Below are positions 29,401 through 37,160 of a stretch of 64,000 nucleotides of DNA, piece after piece; within the stretch, counting starts at the first letter, position 1; every line of letters starts with the position of its first letter. The notes below the pieces were generated by a model. That model saw only the letters and a list, made by a program, of their open reading frames with translations, was not told where the DNA came from and made no database searches. The stretch is from the NCBI GenBank assembly GCA_017307375.1, contig JAFKFH010000005.1, positions 124,001 to 188,000 of the forward strand, written 5' to 3'. The position numbers were made by a program, and so were the translations under genes. Origin of the DNA: Alphaproteobacteria bacterium. GTDB lineage: Bacteria > Pseudomonadota > Alphaproteobacteria > Ferrovibrionales > Ferrovibrionaceae.

Positions 29401-29619
29401 CATCTTGCGGAAACGCTTCTCGTCGTTCAGTTCGGCGACGATGTCGGGAGTGGTCGCGAAATAGGCCTCGCGGCCGGCGAAATCGATGGCGAACAGCCCG
29501 GGAAGGTTCCGCGCCGTCTCGACCAGATAGCGCACCAACCGCCCCTTGGGGATGCGATGGAGGTGGCCGATCAGCGGCAGGCGCGGCGGGCTGGGTATCG
29601 GCTGGATCACGCTTGCCAT
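26461..29619 (-). CDS. Self-sufficient fused cytochrome P450-NADPH reductase (CYP102/BM3-like)
   Basis: A 1052-aa single-chain monooxygenase. The P450 part (about 1-455) has the I-helix AGHETTS (266-272), K-helix EALR (323-326) and the heme loop FGNGVRACIG with Cys404 as ligand. A basic linker (RVRRRRAHERGRG) leads to the FMN domain (VAHGTSLGTAREIA), then an FAD domain (RLYSIASSP) and NADPH site (IGPGTGLAPYRGF, VFVCGDGRW). The order is that of P450 BM3, which hydroxylates medium/long-chain fatty acids near the omega end; the exact substrate here is unknown. ATG 29619 is chosen; GTG 29628 is possible. A TetR regulator is divergent, with two operators between them. Confidence 0.95.
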   Translation of the reverse strand: MASVIQPIPSPPRLPLIGHLHRIPKGRLVRYLVETARNLPGLFAIDFAGREAYFATTPDIVAELNDEKRFRKMPGPALRSLRPAVGDGLFTAFQDEPNWGKAHRILLPAFGQRAMKGYFGLMREVVDQLVAKWSAAEGGDVLVADDMTRLTLDSIAIAGFGYRFDSFADERLDPFLAAMVRALGEAMDKLTRLPIQRHFNGRRDRQFAADIAEMNTLVDRIIADRRRNPGGGSDLLALMLDAVDPVTGETLDDVNIRYQILTFLVAGHETTSGLLTFALYLLQRHPQVLAQAYAEVDRVLPGDRVAEYADIAEFDVIDRVLKEALRLWPTAPAYSVAPYEDAIVGGCWRIPKDRPVNVLMVALHRDPAAWPDPDTFDIDRFLPEAEAARHPHAYKPFGNGVRACIGRQFALTEAKLALAVLLQHFDLSDPHDYRLDVKETLTLKPDAFRLRVRRRRAHERGRGISQAPAAAPVTAAPAGAGQSLVVAHGTSLGTAREIAAALAARAVGAGFAARAVALDDLADALPADGLLVVVTATYNGLPPDNAQRFAAMLAAGLPSRPGLRYGVLGIGNSQWPNYQAFPLAVEAALAATGAIALLPRGAADGDGDFDGAVEDWIETLWTVLGAEAQPTAPLELAAVATQDLRAEALPLLRFTVLANDELVRPADGLWDFAREAPRGPTRHLRLVLPPGETYAVGDHLAVYARNRPDLVDAVIARLGVDAEALVRPQGDAGRFGHLPLGHPVTVRLLLTDFVELREPATRRAARRLLDHVRCPHTRGQIEALVTDESAFHAAVTETHVALFDLLLRFPAVELPLPVFVELCPPVQPRLYSIASSPLATPDEVHLLVGTIDAPAWSGQGRYQGFASTYIRDLVAGDIVSATIRKPNPPFAPPADPLRKMILIGPGTGLAPYRGFLAERAAQRRAGTAVAPAMLFFGCRHPEHDWLYREEIERWAADGLVDLHLAFSAVAGHAHRFVQDALWAAREAVWQALGEGAEVFVCGDGRWMAPAVRETLMRMHGDRTDADRDASSRWLDGLRAAGRYHQDVFGFAR

Positions 29620-29639
29620 CGACGGCACCGGTCCCTTTG

Positions 29640-29654
29640 TTCTACAGTGTAGGA
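29640..29654. promoter_or_regulatory. TetR-type operator 1 in the P450/TetR divergon
   Basis: TTCTACAGTGTAGGA is a near-perfect palindrome (one arm mismatch) lying 21-35 nt upstream of the P450 ATG. It matches operator 2 at 13 of 15 positions. TetR dimers bind palindromes of this size. Confidence 0.75.
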
Positions 29655-29664
29655 CAAACGGTAT

Positions 29665-29679
29665 TTCTACGCTGTAGGA
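29665..29679. promoter_or_regulatory. TetR-type operator 2 in the P450/TetR divergon
   Basis: TTCTACGCTGTAGGA repeats operator 1 with a 25-bp centre spacing. It covers the ribosome site of the TetR gene (AGGAAAG, six nt before the ATG at 29686), so binding would repress the regulator itself. Confidence 0.75.
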
Positions 29680-29685
29680 AAGTCA

Positions 29686-30294
29686 ATGGCGGCGCGCAAA
29701 CCAAAGCCCCGGCTGAGCCGAGAGCGCATCGTGGCCGCAGCGCTGGCCCGCCTCGAGACCGAGGGCGCCGAGGCGCTGAGCATGCGCAAGCTCGCGGCCG
29801 AACTGGGCGTCGATCCGATGTCGATCTATTACCACCTGCCCGACAAGCAGGCGCTGCTGCTGGCGGTGTTCGACCTGGTACTGGCCGAACTGCCGCTGCC
29901 CGACCCCGCCCTGCCCTGGCGCGATGCGCTGCGCGCCGTCGGGCGCCAGTTCCACCGTCTGGCCATCGCCCATCCCCGGGTATTCCCGCTGCTGATCGCC
30001 AGCCCCTACGGAACGCCCCGCGAGGCGCAGGTCCATCAGGCGCTGCGCGACCTGCTGCTGCGCGCCGGCTTCCGCGCCGAAGATTGCGCGCGGGTGACCC
30101 AGGCGATCTATACCTACGCCGTCGGCGTCGCCCGCACGGCGGCGCACGGGCTGCGGTTGAAACCGTTCTACGAACCCGGCGCCCCGCCGCCGCCGCCGGG
30201 ACCGCCGATGACCGCGGACGAAGTCGATTTCTCGATCGAACTGATGATCGCCGGCATTGGCGCGGTGCTGGAACGTACTCAGGGCAAGGGCTGA
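29686..30294 (+). CDS. TetR-family repressor, likely controlling the P450
   Basis: A 202-aa TetR regulator. The N-terminal helix-turn-helix is at about 10-55 (SRERIVAAALARLETEG, MRKLAAELGVDPMSIYYHLPDK). The C-terminal ligand domain is of the TetR_C kind, with a Pro-rich loop (GAPPPPPGPPM) before the last helix. In Bacillus megaterium the BM3 P450 is controlled by the TetR-type repressor BM3R1, so the arrangement here is functionally similar, though I cannot say the proteins are orthologous. Its 3' end overlaps the convergent AlgJ-like gene by 16 nt. Confidence 0.9.
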   Translation: MAARKPKPRLSRERIVAAALARLETEGAEALSMRKLAAELGVDPMSIYYHLPDKQALLLAVFDLVLAELPLPDPALPWRDALRAVGRQFHRLAIAHPRVFPLLIASPYGTPREAQVHQALRDLLLRAGFRAEDCARVTQAIYTYAVGVARTAAHGLRLKPFYEPGAPPPPPGPPMTADEVDFSIELMIAGIGAVLERTQGKG

Positions 30295-31406
30295 GGGGCT
30301 GGATACAGGCCGCGAAAATAGCGCTCGGCCCGCTCCTCGATCACGACGTCGGGCTTCAACCGCTCGATCAACGCCTTGTACAGCGGCAGCGGCACTTTCG
30401 CCCAGACGTAGACGACCTCCGAAAAGCTGGTCGACAGATAGGGCATCAGCCCGATCATGAAGGAATCGTGCAGCACCAGCGCACGCCCGGACCCGGCCGC
30501 GCAGGTCGAACGCTGGGTCCGGTGCTCGAAGAACGGCTCGAACGCGCCCAGCGGAAAAGCCTGGGTCGTCCCGCCGCAGGCTTGGCCGAGATCGCGCGGC
30601 AACGGCCCCTGCTCGCTGATCGACACGGCCATCATCCGGGCGAGATCGCCGGCTTCGAACGTCCCTTGCGGAAAATCGGCATAGCCGTAGTCGGTCCGCG
30701 GGGGCAGCGGGCGCCCGAGTTCGGCGAGTCGGGCGGCGATGGCGCGATAGCCGACCCAGGCGCCGTAGGCGTTCCAGTGGGAATCGGTGCGGTAATAGAG
30801 CTGGCCGGTCGGCTTGGCCGCCCGCAATATCGGTTCGAGATCGAGATAGGCCGGCCCGGCGCCGAGCTGGGCGGCCGGCCCCAGCATCTGCAGCCGCGAC
30901 AACGGCGCGGTGACGGTCAGGTCATCCGGCATGAATTCCGGATAGATCGTATGCTTGTCGGGGACCGCGACGAACAGGTAGGTCGTACCCGCCGCCGCCG
31001 CGATCGCCTTGCGCTGTTCAAGCTCGCCGGCCCAGGCCAGCGCATCCTGGCCCGACAACGGCTCGGTCCGCTGATAGCTGACCCGGGAGAACTCGTCGGC
31101 CAGGAACAGCCAGCCGTCGGCGCCGCGCACGACCTGCGACCGGTCCCGCGTCAATCCATAGGTCAGGCGCGCCTGTAGCCGGATCAGCGGTTCGCGCAAA
31201 CCGAAGCGATCGGCGATCCAGGCATCGGCCTGGCGCGGCCAGGCCGCAAGGGCCGCGACACTGCCCGGCCAGCCGGGGGCCGGCGCCAGCACCCGGTTTT
31301 CGGTCGCGGCGATATCGCCACGGCCAAACAGGCCGGCGAAGCCGAGCGCCAAGGCCAGCACGAACAGGCCCGACAGGAGCAGCGCGTAGGATCGCCGACC
31401 CGGCAT
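30279..31406 (-). CDS. AlgJ/AlgX-like periplasmic O-acetyltransferase component
   Basis: A 375-aa SGNH-hydrolase-like protein anchored by one N-terminal membrane segment (about 8-27). The motif TDSHWNAYG supplies the Asp-His pair and LHDSFM the nucleophilic Ser, as in AlgJ/AlgX proteins that move acetyl groups onto exopolysaccharide. It starts 4 nt after the stop of the MBOAT gene, so the two make a two-gene acetylation module. The polysaccharide that is modified is not encoded nearby. ATG 31406 gives the membrane anchor right at the N-terminus; the open frame upstream is not convincing. Confidence 0.83.
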   Translation of the reverse strand: MPGRRSYALLLSGLFVLALALGFAGLFGRGDIAATENRVLAPAPGWPGSVAALAAWPRQADAWIADRFGLREPLIRLQARLTYGLTRDRSQVVRGADGWLFLADEFSRVSYQRTEPLSGQDALAWAGELEQRKAIAAAAGTTYLFVAVPDKHTIYPEFMPDDLTVTAPLSRLQMLGPAAQLGAGPAYLDLEPILRAAKPTGQLYYRTDSHWNAYGAWVGYRAIAARLAELGRPLPPRTDYGYADFPQGTFEAGDLARMMAVSISEQGPLPRDLGQACGGTTQAFPLGAFEPFFEHRTQRSTCAAGSGRALVLHDSFMIGLMPYLSTSFSEVVYVWAKVPLPLYKALIERLKPDVVIEERAERYFRGLYPAPQPLP

Positions 31407-31410
31407 CGCG

Positions 31411-32856
31411 TCAGAACCTGAAATAGATGAAGGGATTGTAGGTGCCGGCTGCGATGAAGGCGGTGGCCAGGACGAACAGCGCGCCAATCGCGACCAGCCG
31501 GACCAGCCGGATCACCGCCCCTTCGTCCGTCTCGACCAGCGCAGCCAGCGCATTGCCGCGCCCGGAATATTGCGCCCGCCGCATCCGCCAGTCCGAGGCG
31601 AGGCGGGCCAGGACCGGCGTGGCGCCGATCGCCGCGGCCGCCAGCGCGATCCAGGTCAGGCCATCGGTGATGTAGGAGACGCCGATCCAGTGCCAGCCCA
31701 GCGCACCGCCCAGGCTCGAGAGATAGCCGAGCGCCGCAGGCAGGCCCTCGGCCCGGAAGAACACCCAGCCCAGCATCACGACGGACATGACATAGAGATG
31801 CCGCAGCGGCCGTGGCAGCCGCATCAGGATGCGGCCGAACCCGGCGCGTTCGACGACCAGGAACCCGCCATGGATCAGCCCCCAGATGACGAAGTTGACG
31901 CTGGCGCCGTGCCATAGCCCGCACAGCAGGAAGACGATGCCGAGATTGGCGTAGACCCGGCCCGGCGCGACGCGGCTGCCGCCGAGCGGAATGTAGAGAT
32001 AGTCGCGAAACCAGTTGGACAGCGAGATATGCCAGCGCCGCCAGAAATCCTGGACGCTCTGCGCCGCATAGGGATAGTTGAAGTTCTCCAGGAAGCGGAA
32101 ACCGACCATCCGGCCCAGGCCGATCGCCATGTCGGAATAGCCGGAGAAATCGAAATAGATCTGGCCGGTATAGCAGATCAGGCCGACCCAGGCCGGCGCG
32201 CCGGGCAGGCCGCCGGGCGGTACCGCGAAGGCCTGGTCGGCAACGAGACCGAGCGGGTTGGCGATCAGCACCTTCTTGGCCAACCCCAGCACGAACCGCT
32301 CGACGCCGCTGGCAAAGAGTTCGGCGTCGACCTTGCGCCGGTCGAGCTGGTCGGCGACGTCATGGTAGCGAATGATCGGCCCAGCGATCAGCTGCGGGAA
32401 AAAGGCGATGTAGAGGGCGAAGCGGCCCAACCCCAGCTGCGGCGGGTTGATGCCGCGATAGACGTCGATCAGGTAGGACAGTGCATGGAAGGTGAAGAAT
32501 GAGATCCCGAGCGGCAGCCGCACGCCCGGCAGCGGCCACGGACCCGCACCGAGCTCGTTGGCGATGCCGACCAGGAAATCGAGATACTTGAAGAAGGCCA
32601 GCACGGCGAGATTGCCGATCACACCGACCGTCAGCGCCAGGCGGCGATGCCCGGTCCGCCCCAGCCACAGGCCGATCGCCCAATTGCCCAGGATCGAGAC
32701 CAGCAGCACCCAGCCGTTCAATGCCTCGCCCCACCCGTAGAAGACGAGGCTGGCGAGGAGCAGCAGGTGGTTGCGCCAAGCCTGCGGCACCATGTGGTGC
32801 AGCGCCAGGACCGCGGGCAGAAAGGCGAAGAGGAAGACAGGTGACGGAAAGACCAT
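31411..32856 (-). CDS. MBOAT O-acyltransferase (AlgI/PatA/DltB-like)
   Basis: A 481-aa membrane-bound acyltransferase with about 10-12 membrane segments. It begins MVFPSPVFLFAFLPAVL, very typical of AlgI-type proteins, contains the conserved ISFFTFHALSYLIDVYRG and WRRWHISLSNWFRDYLYIPLGG, and has the invariant His in LCGLWHGASVNFVIWG. It moves an acyl group from the cytoplasm to the periplasmic partner, the AlgJ-like protein encoded next. Target glycan unknown: an alginate-like or other exopolysaccharide, or peptidoglycan. It is the first gene of the pair. Confidence 0.93.
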   Translation of the reverse strand: MVFPSPVFLFAFLPAVLALHHMVPQAWRNHLLLLASLVFYGWGEALNGWVLLVSILGNWAIGLWLGRTGHRRLALTVGVIGNLAVLAFFKYLDFLVGIANELGAGPWPLPGVRLPLGISFFTFHALSYLIDVYRGINPPQLGLGRFALYIAFFPQLIAGPIIRYHDVADQLDRRKVDAELFASGVERFVLGLAKKVLIANPLGLVADQAFAVPPGGLPGAPAWVGLICYTGQIYFDFSGYSDMAIGLGRMVGFRFLENFNYPYAAQSVQDFWRRWHISLSNWFRDYLYIPLGGSRVAPGRVYANLGIVFLLCGLWHGASVNFVIWGLIHGGFLVVERAGFGRILMRLPRPLRHLYVMSVVMLGWVFFRAEGLPAALGYLSSLGGALGWHWIGVSYITDGLTWIALAAAAIGATPVLARLASDWRMRRAQYSGRGNALAALVETDEGAVIRLVRLVAIGALFVLATAFIAAGTYNPFIYFRF

Positions 32857-33044
32857 GGGCGGCAGGCACGCTAGAGCCTGCCGCCCGGTCAGGCGAGCGC
32901 TATTTCAGCCCGCGGTCGCCGGGGCCAGGCGTTTCGCTGGCTGGCCTGCATGATCCCGTCCTCATGGCCGGGATCGCGGATCAAGCCTAGCCGCCCGCCC
33001 GGCTTGCCGCCATGATGGTCGAAACGCTCAGGGGAATTTCAACG

Positions 33045-34055
33045 ATGCATCTCTCCCGCTTTCCGCGCGTCAGGCTGACCCATGCCCCGACCGCCCTTCA
33101 CCCGATGCCGAACCTGACCCGGCATCTCGGCGGCCCGCGCCTCTGGATCAAGCGCGACGACTGCACCGGCCTCGCCTCCGGCGGCAACAAGACGCGCAAG
33201 CTCGAGTTCCTGATGGGCGAGGCCCAGGCTCAGGGCTGCGACCACGTCATCACGCAAGGTGCCGTCCAGTCGAACCACGTGCGCCAGACCGCCGCCGCCG
33301 CCGCGGTGCTGGGCATGAAATGCACGGGCCTGCTCGAACACCGCATCACGACCAGCGACCGCGACTATCTCGGTTCGGGCAACGTTCTGCTGGACCAGTT
33401 GTTCGGCGCGACGCTGGAACAGCGCCCGGGCGGCACCGACATGCAGGCAGAGATGGAAGCCCTGGCCGGCCGGCTGCGCAGCCGCGGCGAGAAACCCTAC
33501 GTGATTCCCGGCGGCGGCTCGAACCGGGTCGGCGCGCTGGGCTATGTCACCTGCGCGATCGAACTGCTGGCCCAGGCCAACGATCTCGGCCTGCGCATCG
33601 ACCACGTGGTCCATGCGACCGGTTCGACCGGGACCCAGGCCGGATTGGTCGCGGGCCTCGAAGGCCTGAATTCCGGCATCCCGGTGCTGGGCATCTCGAC
33701 CCGTCAGCCGCGCGACGTTCAGGAGGCGAATGTCTACCGGCTGACCCAGGCCACCGCCGACTTCATCGGGGTACGCGGTGGCATCGACCGGGCGGCGATC
33801 AAGGCCAATTCGGACTATGTCGGCGGCGGCTACGGCGTGCCGACGCCTGGCATGATCGAGGCCGTCGAGCTGACCGCGCGGCTCGAAGGCATCCTGCTCG
33901 ACCCGGTCTACTCGGGCAAGGGCATGGCCGGGCTGATCGACCTGGTGCGTCGCGGCCACTTCCGCCCCGACGAGAACGTCGTGTTCCTGCATACCGGCGG
34001 TTCGGTCGGCCTGTTCGGCTATGTCGGCAGCTTTGCGCCGGTGGCCGATGGCTAG
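33045..34055 (+). CDS. PLP-dependent D-cysteine desulfhydrase / L-cysteate sulfo-lyase (CuyA-like)
   Basis: A 336-aa fold-type II PLP enzyme of the ACC deaminase/D-cysteine desulfhydrase family. The PLP lysine is Lys49 in SGGNKTRK, with [16 protein letters not shown] (substrate Ser/Asn loop), the phosphate loop [10 protein letters not shown] and a C-terminal [11 protein letters not shown]. Its opening ([19 protein letters not shown]) resembles the cysteate sulfo-lyase CuyA of marine roseobacters as I remember it. It either releases H2S from D-cysteine or sulfite from L-cysteate, giving pyruvate and ammonia. ATG 33045 follows AGGGGA by 9 nt and fits the family; an ATG at 33015 is less good. 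An aspartate/glutamate-type racemase overlaps its end by 8 nt. Confidence 0.85.
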   Translation: MHLSRFPRVRLTHAPTALHPMPNLTRHLGGPRLWIKRDDCTGLASGGNKTRKLEFLMGEAQAQGCDHVITQGAVQSNHVRQTAAAAAVLGMKCTGLLEHRITTSDRDYLGSGNVLLDQLFGATLEQRPGGTDMQAEMEALAGRLRSRGEKPYVIPGGGSNRVGALGYVTCAIELLAQANDLGLRIDHVVHATGSTGTQAGLVAGLEGLNSGIPVLGISTRQPRDVQEANVYRLTQATADFIGVRGGIDRAAIKANSDYVGGGYGVPTPGMIEAVELTARLEGILLDPVYSGKGMAGLIDLVRRGHFRPDENVVFLHTGGSVGLFGYVGSFAPVADG

Positions 34056-34743
34056 ACTGCTCGGCATCCTCGGCGGGATGGGGCCGCTGGCCTCGGCCGA
34101 CTTCGTCAGCAAGCTGATCGCGGCGACGCCCGCCCGCACCGATCAGGACCATGTCCCGTTCCTGCTGTGGTCGGTACCGCAGATCCCGGATCGCAATCTC
34201 GCTTTGGCCGGCCAGGGCCCCTCGCCGGTGCCGGCGATGCTGCGGGGCCTGCACGCCTTGCGTGGGGCCGGCTGCGACCTCGCGGTCATTCCCTGCAACA
34301 CCGCGCACAACTGGTATGACGAACTCGCGGCCGAGGGCGGCCTGCCCATCCTGCACATGGCCGACGCCGCCTGCGCCGGCATCGCGGCGGGCTGCGTCGG
34401 ACTGATCGGCACCAAGGGCACAATCACGTCAGGCCTCTACCAGCAGCGCCTGGCAGCCCGCGGCATCGACTGTCTGGTGCCGGATCCGGCCGAGATGACC
34501 GAACTGGTGATGCCGGGCATCTACCGGGTCAAGCAGGGCGATCCCGCGGGCGCCGCCCCAGCGTTCGCCAAGTTGGCGAACGCGCTGGCCCGGCGGGGTG
34601 CCGGGACGATCATCCTGGCGTGCAGCGAAGTGCCGCCGGCGCTTGCCCTGCTGCCGCCGGAGAGCCTGCCGCCGGCGGTCGACGCGACGGCTGCGCTGGC
34701 CGCCGCGTGCGTCCGCTGGTGGAACGAGGAGCGGCCGGGCTAG
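34048..34743 (+). CDS. Aspartate/glutamate-family amino acid racemase
   Basis: A 231-aa cofactor-independent racemase with the family opening [15 protein letters not shown]. The two catalytic cysteines are Cys83 in [11 protein letters not shown] and Cys192 in LACSEVPP (usually CTE). It should interconvert L- and D-forms of Asp, Glu or a similar acidic amino acid. The start overlaps the upstream lyase stop by 8 nt, so the two enzymes probably work in one pathway, for example racemising the substrate of a stereospecific lyase. Its stop overlaps the convergent MocR gene by 4 nt. Confidence 0.88.
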   Translation: MARLLGILGGMGPLASADFVSKLIAATPARTDQDHVPFLLWSVPQIPDRNLALAGQGPSPVPAMLRGLHALRGAGCDLAVIPCNTAHNWYDELAAEGGLPILHMADAACAGIAAGCVGLIGTKGTITSGLYQQRLAARGIDCLVPDPAEMTELVMPGIYRVKQGDPAGAAPAFAKLANALARRGAGTIILACSEVPPALALLPPESLPPAVDATAALAAACVRWWNEERPG

Positions 34744-36065
34744 AATATCGTGTCTTCCGGCGCTTCGATCGCCTGCCTGATCAGGCCAAGGCCTCGGCCC
34801 AGCATCTCGCGACTGGGCGCAGCACCCAGACAGAGGCGCAAGCCGCAGTCGCGCGCGGCATCGACCACCGTGGCGCCCGGCGGCGTGACGATCACCCCCA
34901 GCGCCTGGGCACGGCGCGCGGCACGTTCCGCCGCGGCCTCGGCCAACGGCAACCACAAATGCATCGCCGCAGGCCCGGCGGGCCGCACGCCGGGAAAATA
35001 TTCCGCAGCGATGGCCTGCCGCGCCGATACTTCGCGGCGCAATGCCTCGGCGACCAGCCCGGCCGTGCCGTCCTGCAGCCATTCGGCCATCACGAAGCTG
35101 GTCAGCGGCGATGCGGTCCAGGCGGTCGCCTGCACGGCCGCCGCCGCCCGGTCTTCCCAGCCCGCCGGCACCGCCAGCAGGCCCAGCCGCAACGCGGCGC
35201 TGAGCCCTTTCGACAGGCTGTTGATGTAGAACACCCGCTCCGGCGCCAGTTCGCCAAGCGTCGGCCGGCCGGGATCGTCCAGCACCGAATAGACATCGTC
35301 CTCGATGACCGGCAGGTCATGGCGGCGGGCCAGCGCGGCGATCTCGCGCCGGCGTTCGGCCGTGAGGGTGCGCCCGGTCGGGTTCTGCATCGTCGGCGTG
35401 AGGTAGAGGGCGGCGGGACGGTCCGGGCCCTGCAGGGCGGCGGCCAGCGCCGCCGACATGATCCCCTCGCCGTCCATCTCGATACCGGCCAGGCGCAATC
35501 CCAACAGCCGCGCCGCGGCCTTGGCCCCGGCATAGGTCACCGATTCGACCAGCAGGAGATCGCCGGGCCGGCACACCAGGCCCAGGGCGACCATGATCGC
35601 ATGCTGGGCACCATTGGTCAGCAGCAGGCGCTCGGCCGGCAGGTCGATCCGATGCCCGGCCAGCCAGCGCGCCGCCGCCCGACGATGCTCCAGGCGACCG
35701 GCCGGCGGCGGATAGCGCTGGGTGCTGATCCCCGCGGCGCGTGCCGCCACACGCTGCAGGGCGGCGGCAAACTGTGCCTCGGCCAGGATCGGCGGCGGCA
35801 GGTTCAGGCTGAGATCAATGAAGGCCGCAGCCTCATCGGGAATTGAAGCACTCACGAAAGTGCCCCGGCCGTGTTCGCCGCGAACCAGACCCTGCCGTTC
35901 CAGCAGGGCATAGGCGCGGCCGACGGTGACCACCGACAACTTGAGATCGTCAGCAAGTTGCCGATGCGGTGGCAAACGCGCGCCGGGTCGCAGCCGTTCC
36001 GCCGCGATATCCTCGGCCAGCGCGGCGGCCAGGCGCTCCGGGGCCGGGCCGGGGCCGGGGCTCAT
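34740..36065 (-). CDS. MocR/GntR-type transcriptional regulator with aminotransferase-like domain
   Basis: A 441-aa PLP-dependent regulator: a GntR winged helix (about 5-75, PPHRQLADDLKLSVVTVGRAY) joined to a fold-type I aminotransferase domain with the PLP lysine in NSLSKGLSAALRLG. Family members sense amino acids or PLP derivatives. ATG 36065 is preceded by GGAG; a longer start at 36095 is less good. It is divergent from a LysE-type exporter and convergent with the lyase-racemase pair, so it is the likely regulator of this amino-acid cassette. A palindrome at 36109-36124 overlaps the place expected for its -10. Confidence 0.9.
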   Translation of the reverse strand: MSPGPGPAPERLAAALAEDIAAERLRPGARLPPHRQLADDLKLSVVTVGRAYALLERQGLVRGEHGRGTFVSASIPDEAAAFIDLSLNLPPPILAEAQFAAALQRVAARAAGISTQRYPPPAGRLEHRRAAARWLAGHRIDLPAERLLLTNGAQHAIMVALGLVCRPGDLLLVESVTYAGAKAAARLLGLRLAGIEMDGEGIMSAALAAALQGPDRPAALYLTPTMQNPTGRTLTAERRREIAALARRHDLPVIEDDVYSVLDDPGRPTLGELAPERVFYINSLSKGLSAALRLGLLAVPAGWEDRAAAAVQATAWTASPLTSFVMAEWLQDGTAGLVAEALRREVSARQAIAAEYFPGVRPAGPAAMHLWLPLAEAAAERAARRAQALGVIVTPPGATVVDAARDCGLRLCLGAAPSREMLGRGLGLIRQAIEAPEDTIF

Positions 36066-36108
36066 TCGGGGACTCCAGGCGGCGGGTTGGCGCATCGAGG
36101 CTCCGGCA

Positions 36109-36124
36109 AGTGTTATATGACACT
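36109..36124. promoter_or_regulatory. Palindrome in the MocR/LysE divergent promoter
   Basis: AGTGTTATATGACACT pairs at 7 of 8 positions and lies 44 nt from the MocR ATG and 43 nt from the LysE ATG. TATAAC on the minus strand could be the MocR -10. It is a candidate operator, although MocR proteins often use direct repeats. Confidence 0.5.
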
Positions 36125-36167
36125 ATTAAGTTTGACTCACTACTGCCCCAGATGCAACCTCTGGCGC

Positions 36168-36773
36168 ATGAACCTCGACTTGCTGCCTGCCCTGGCCCTC
36201 TTCGCCGTCTCGTCCTCGATCACCCCGGGACCGAACAACGTCATGGTCACCGCCTCGGGTGCCAATTTCGGCTTCGCCCGGACGCTGCCCCATATCCTCG
36301 GCATCGCGATCGGTTTCCCGGTGATGGTGATCGCAGTCGGGCTGGGGCTGGGCCAGGTGTTCGTCCAGTTCCCGTTGCTGCATACCGTCATGAAATGGGT
36401 CGGGGCCGGCTACCTGCTCTGGCTGGCCTGGAAACTCGCCACCGCACGGCCGGCGGCGATCGACGACGCGGCGCCCGCCCAGGCGCGGCCGATGACGCTG
36501 TTGCAGGCGGCGGCCTTCCAATGGGTCAACCCCAAGGCATGGATCATGGCGGTCGGGGCGATGTCGACCTTCACCACCGTCGGGGGCGACCCGGTGGTCG
36601 AGGCATCGATCGTGGCGGGGATGTTTGCGGCGGCCTGCCTGCCGTCGGTTGCCCTATGGGCGGGATTCGGCGTCGCGCTGCGCCGCTGGCTGTCCTCGGC
36701 CAAGGCGCTGCGCCGCTTCAATCTGTCGATGGCGGCGCTGCTGGTGGTCTCGCTGATCCCGACCCTGGCCTGA
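36168..36773 (+). CDS. LysE/RhtB-family amino acid exporter
   Basis: A 201-aa inner-membrane exporter with about six membrane segments. The family marks are clear: ITPGPNNVMVTASGANFGF, GAGYLLWLAWKLA and FQWVNPKAWIMAVGA. It should export an amino acid or a related amine by proton exchange. It is divergent from the MocR regulator; in other bacteria such pairs remove an excess of the regulator's ligand. A link to the neighbouring cysteate/D-cysteine lyase is plausible but not proven. The ATG at 36168 is the family start. Confidence 0.9.
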   Translation: MNLDLLPALALFAVSSSITPGPNNVMVTASGANFGFARTLPHILGIAIGFPVMVIAVGLGLGQVFVQFPLLHTVMKWVGAGYLLWLAWKLATARPAAIDDAAPAQARPMTLLQAAAFQWVNPKAWIMAVGAMSTFTTVGGDPVVEASIVAGMFAAACLPSVALWAGFGVALRRWLSSAKALRRFNLSMAALLVVSLIPTLA

Positions 36774-36794
36774 CGCGGCCTCGGGCGGGGACGC

Positions 36795-37052
36795 CTAGTT
36801 CAGGACACCGAAATCGCGGCGGAACTGGCCGGCACTGATCGCCGACAGGGCGGCATCGTCGCGACCGTCGAGCGCAGCCTGCAGCGCGGTGGCGTCGCGA
36901 TGCGCCGTCTCGAACTCGACGTTGGTGAAGCTGTAGCCATGCTGACGCCCGGCCTCGACCGGGGTCACGTCCGCCAAGCCCGCGCAGGCCAGCAGGAAAT
37001 CGTCATCCTCGGACAGGCGGCGCAGGAAGGCAGTGGCACTGGTCAGCGACAT
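36795..37052 (-). CDS. Nif11-like small protein
   Basis: An 85-aa acidic cytosolic protein. The first 50 residues fit the Nif11 pattern: MSLTSATAFLRRLSEDDDF, then HGYSFTNVEFETA, where Nif11 domains read LxxFLxRLxxDxxL and GYxFTxxEL. Nif11 domains occur in proteins of unknown role in nitrogen fixers and as leader peptides of some RiPP natural products. No double-Gly cleavage site or Cys/Ser-rich core follows, and no modification enzyme is nearby, so a RiPP precursor is not supported. It has its own promoter in an AT-rich region upstream. The function is unknown. Confidence 0.6.
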   Translation of the reverse strand: MSLTSATAFLRRLSEDDDFLLACAGLADVTPVEAGRQHGYSFTNVEFETAHRDATALQAALDGRDDAALSAISAGQFRRDFGVLN

Positions 37053-37106
37053 CGGCGGCCTCGGCGTCTCTTACGTTTAAGAAAGAACGCATAAAATTCG
37101 CCGAAA

Positions 37107-37135
37107 TAAATAGCAAATGGCAGGCCAATGGACAA
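37107..37135 (-). promoter_or_regulatory. Promoter for the Nif11-like gene
   Basis: On the minus strand TTGTCC (37130-37135) and TATTTA (37107-37112) are separated by 17 nt, in a locally AT-rich stretch about 55 nt before the ATG. Confidence 0.5.
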
Positions 37136-37160
37136 ACCCTTTCACTCAAGCCCGGGTTTG

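Noticed and set aside
26488-29652. Open frame of about 1050 codons on the plus strand opposite the P450
   Set aside because: Antisense shadow of the P450-reductase gene; no motifs, and the composition is typical of reverse-strand frames in GC-rich DNA.
36795-37052. Nif11-like gene as a RiPP precursor
   Set aside because: No double-Gly or similar cleavage site, no core rich in Cys/Ser/Thr and no maturase within the window.
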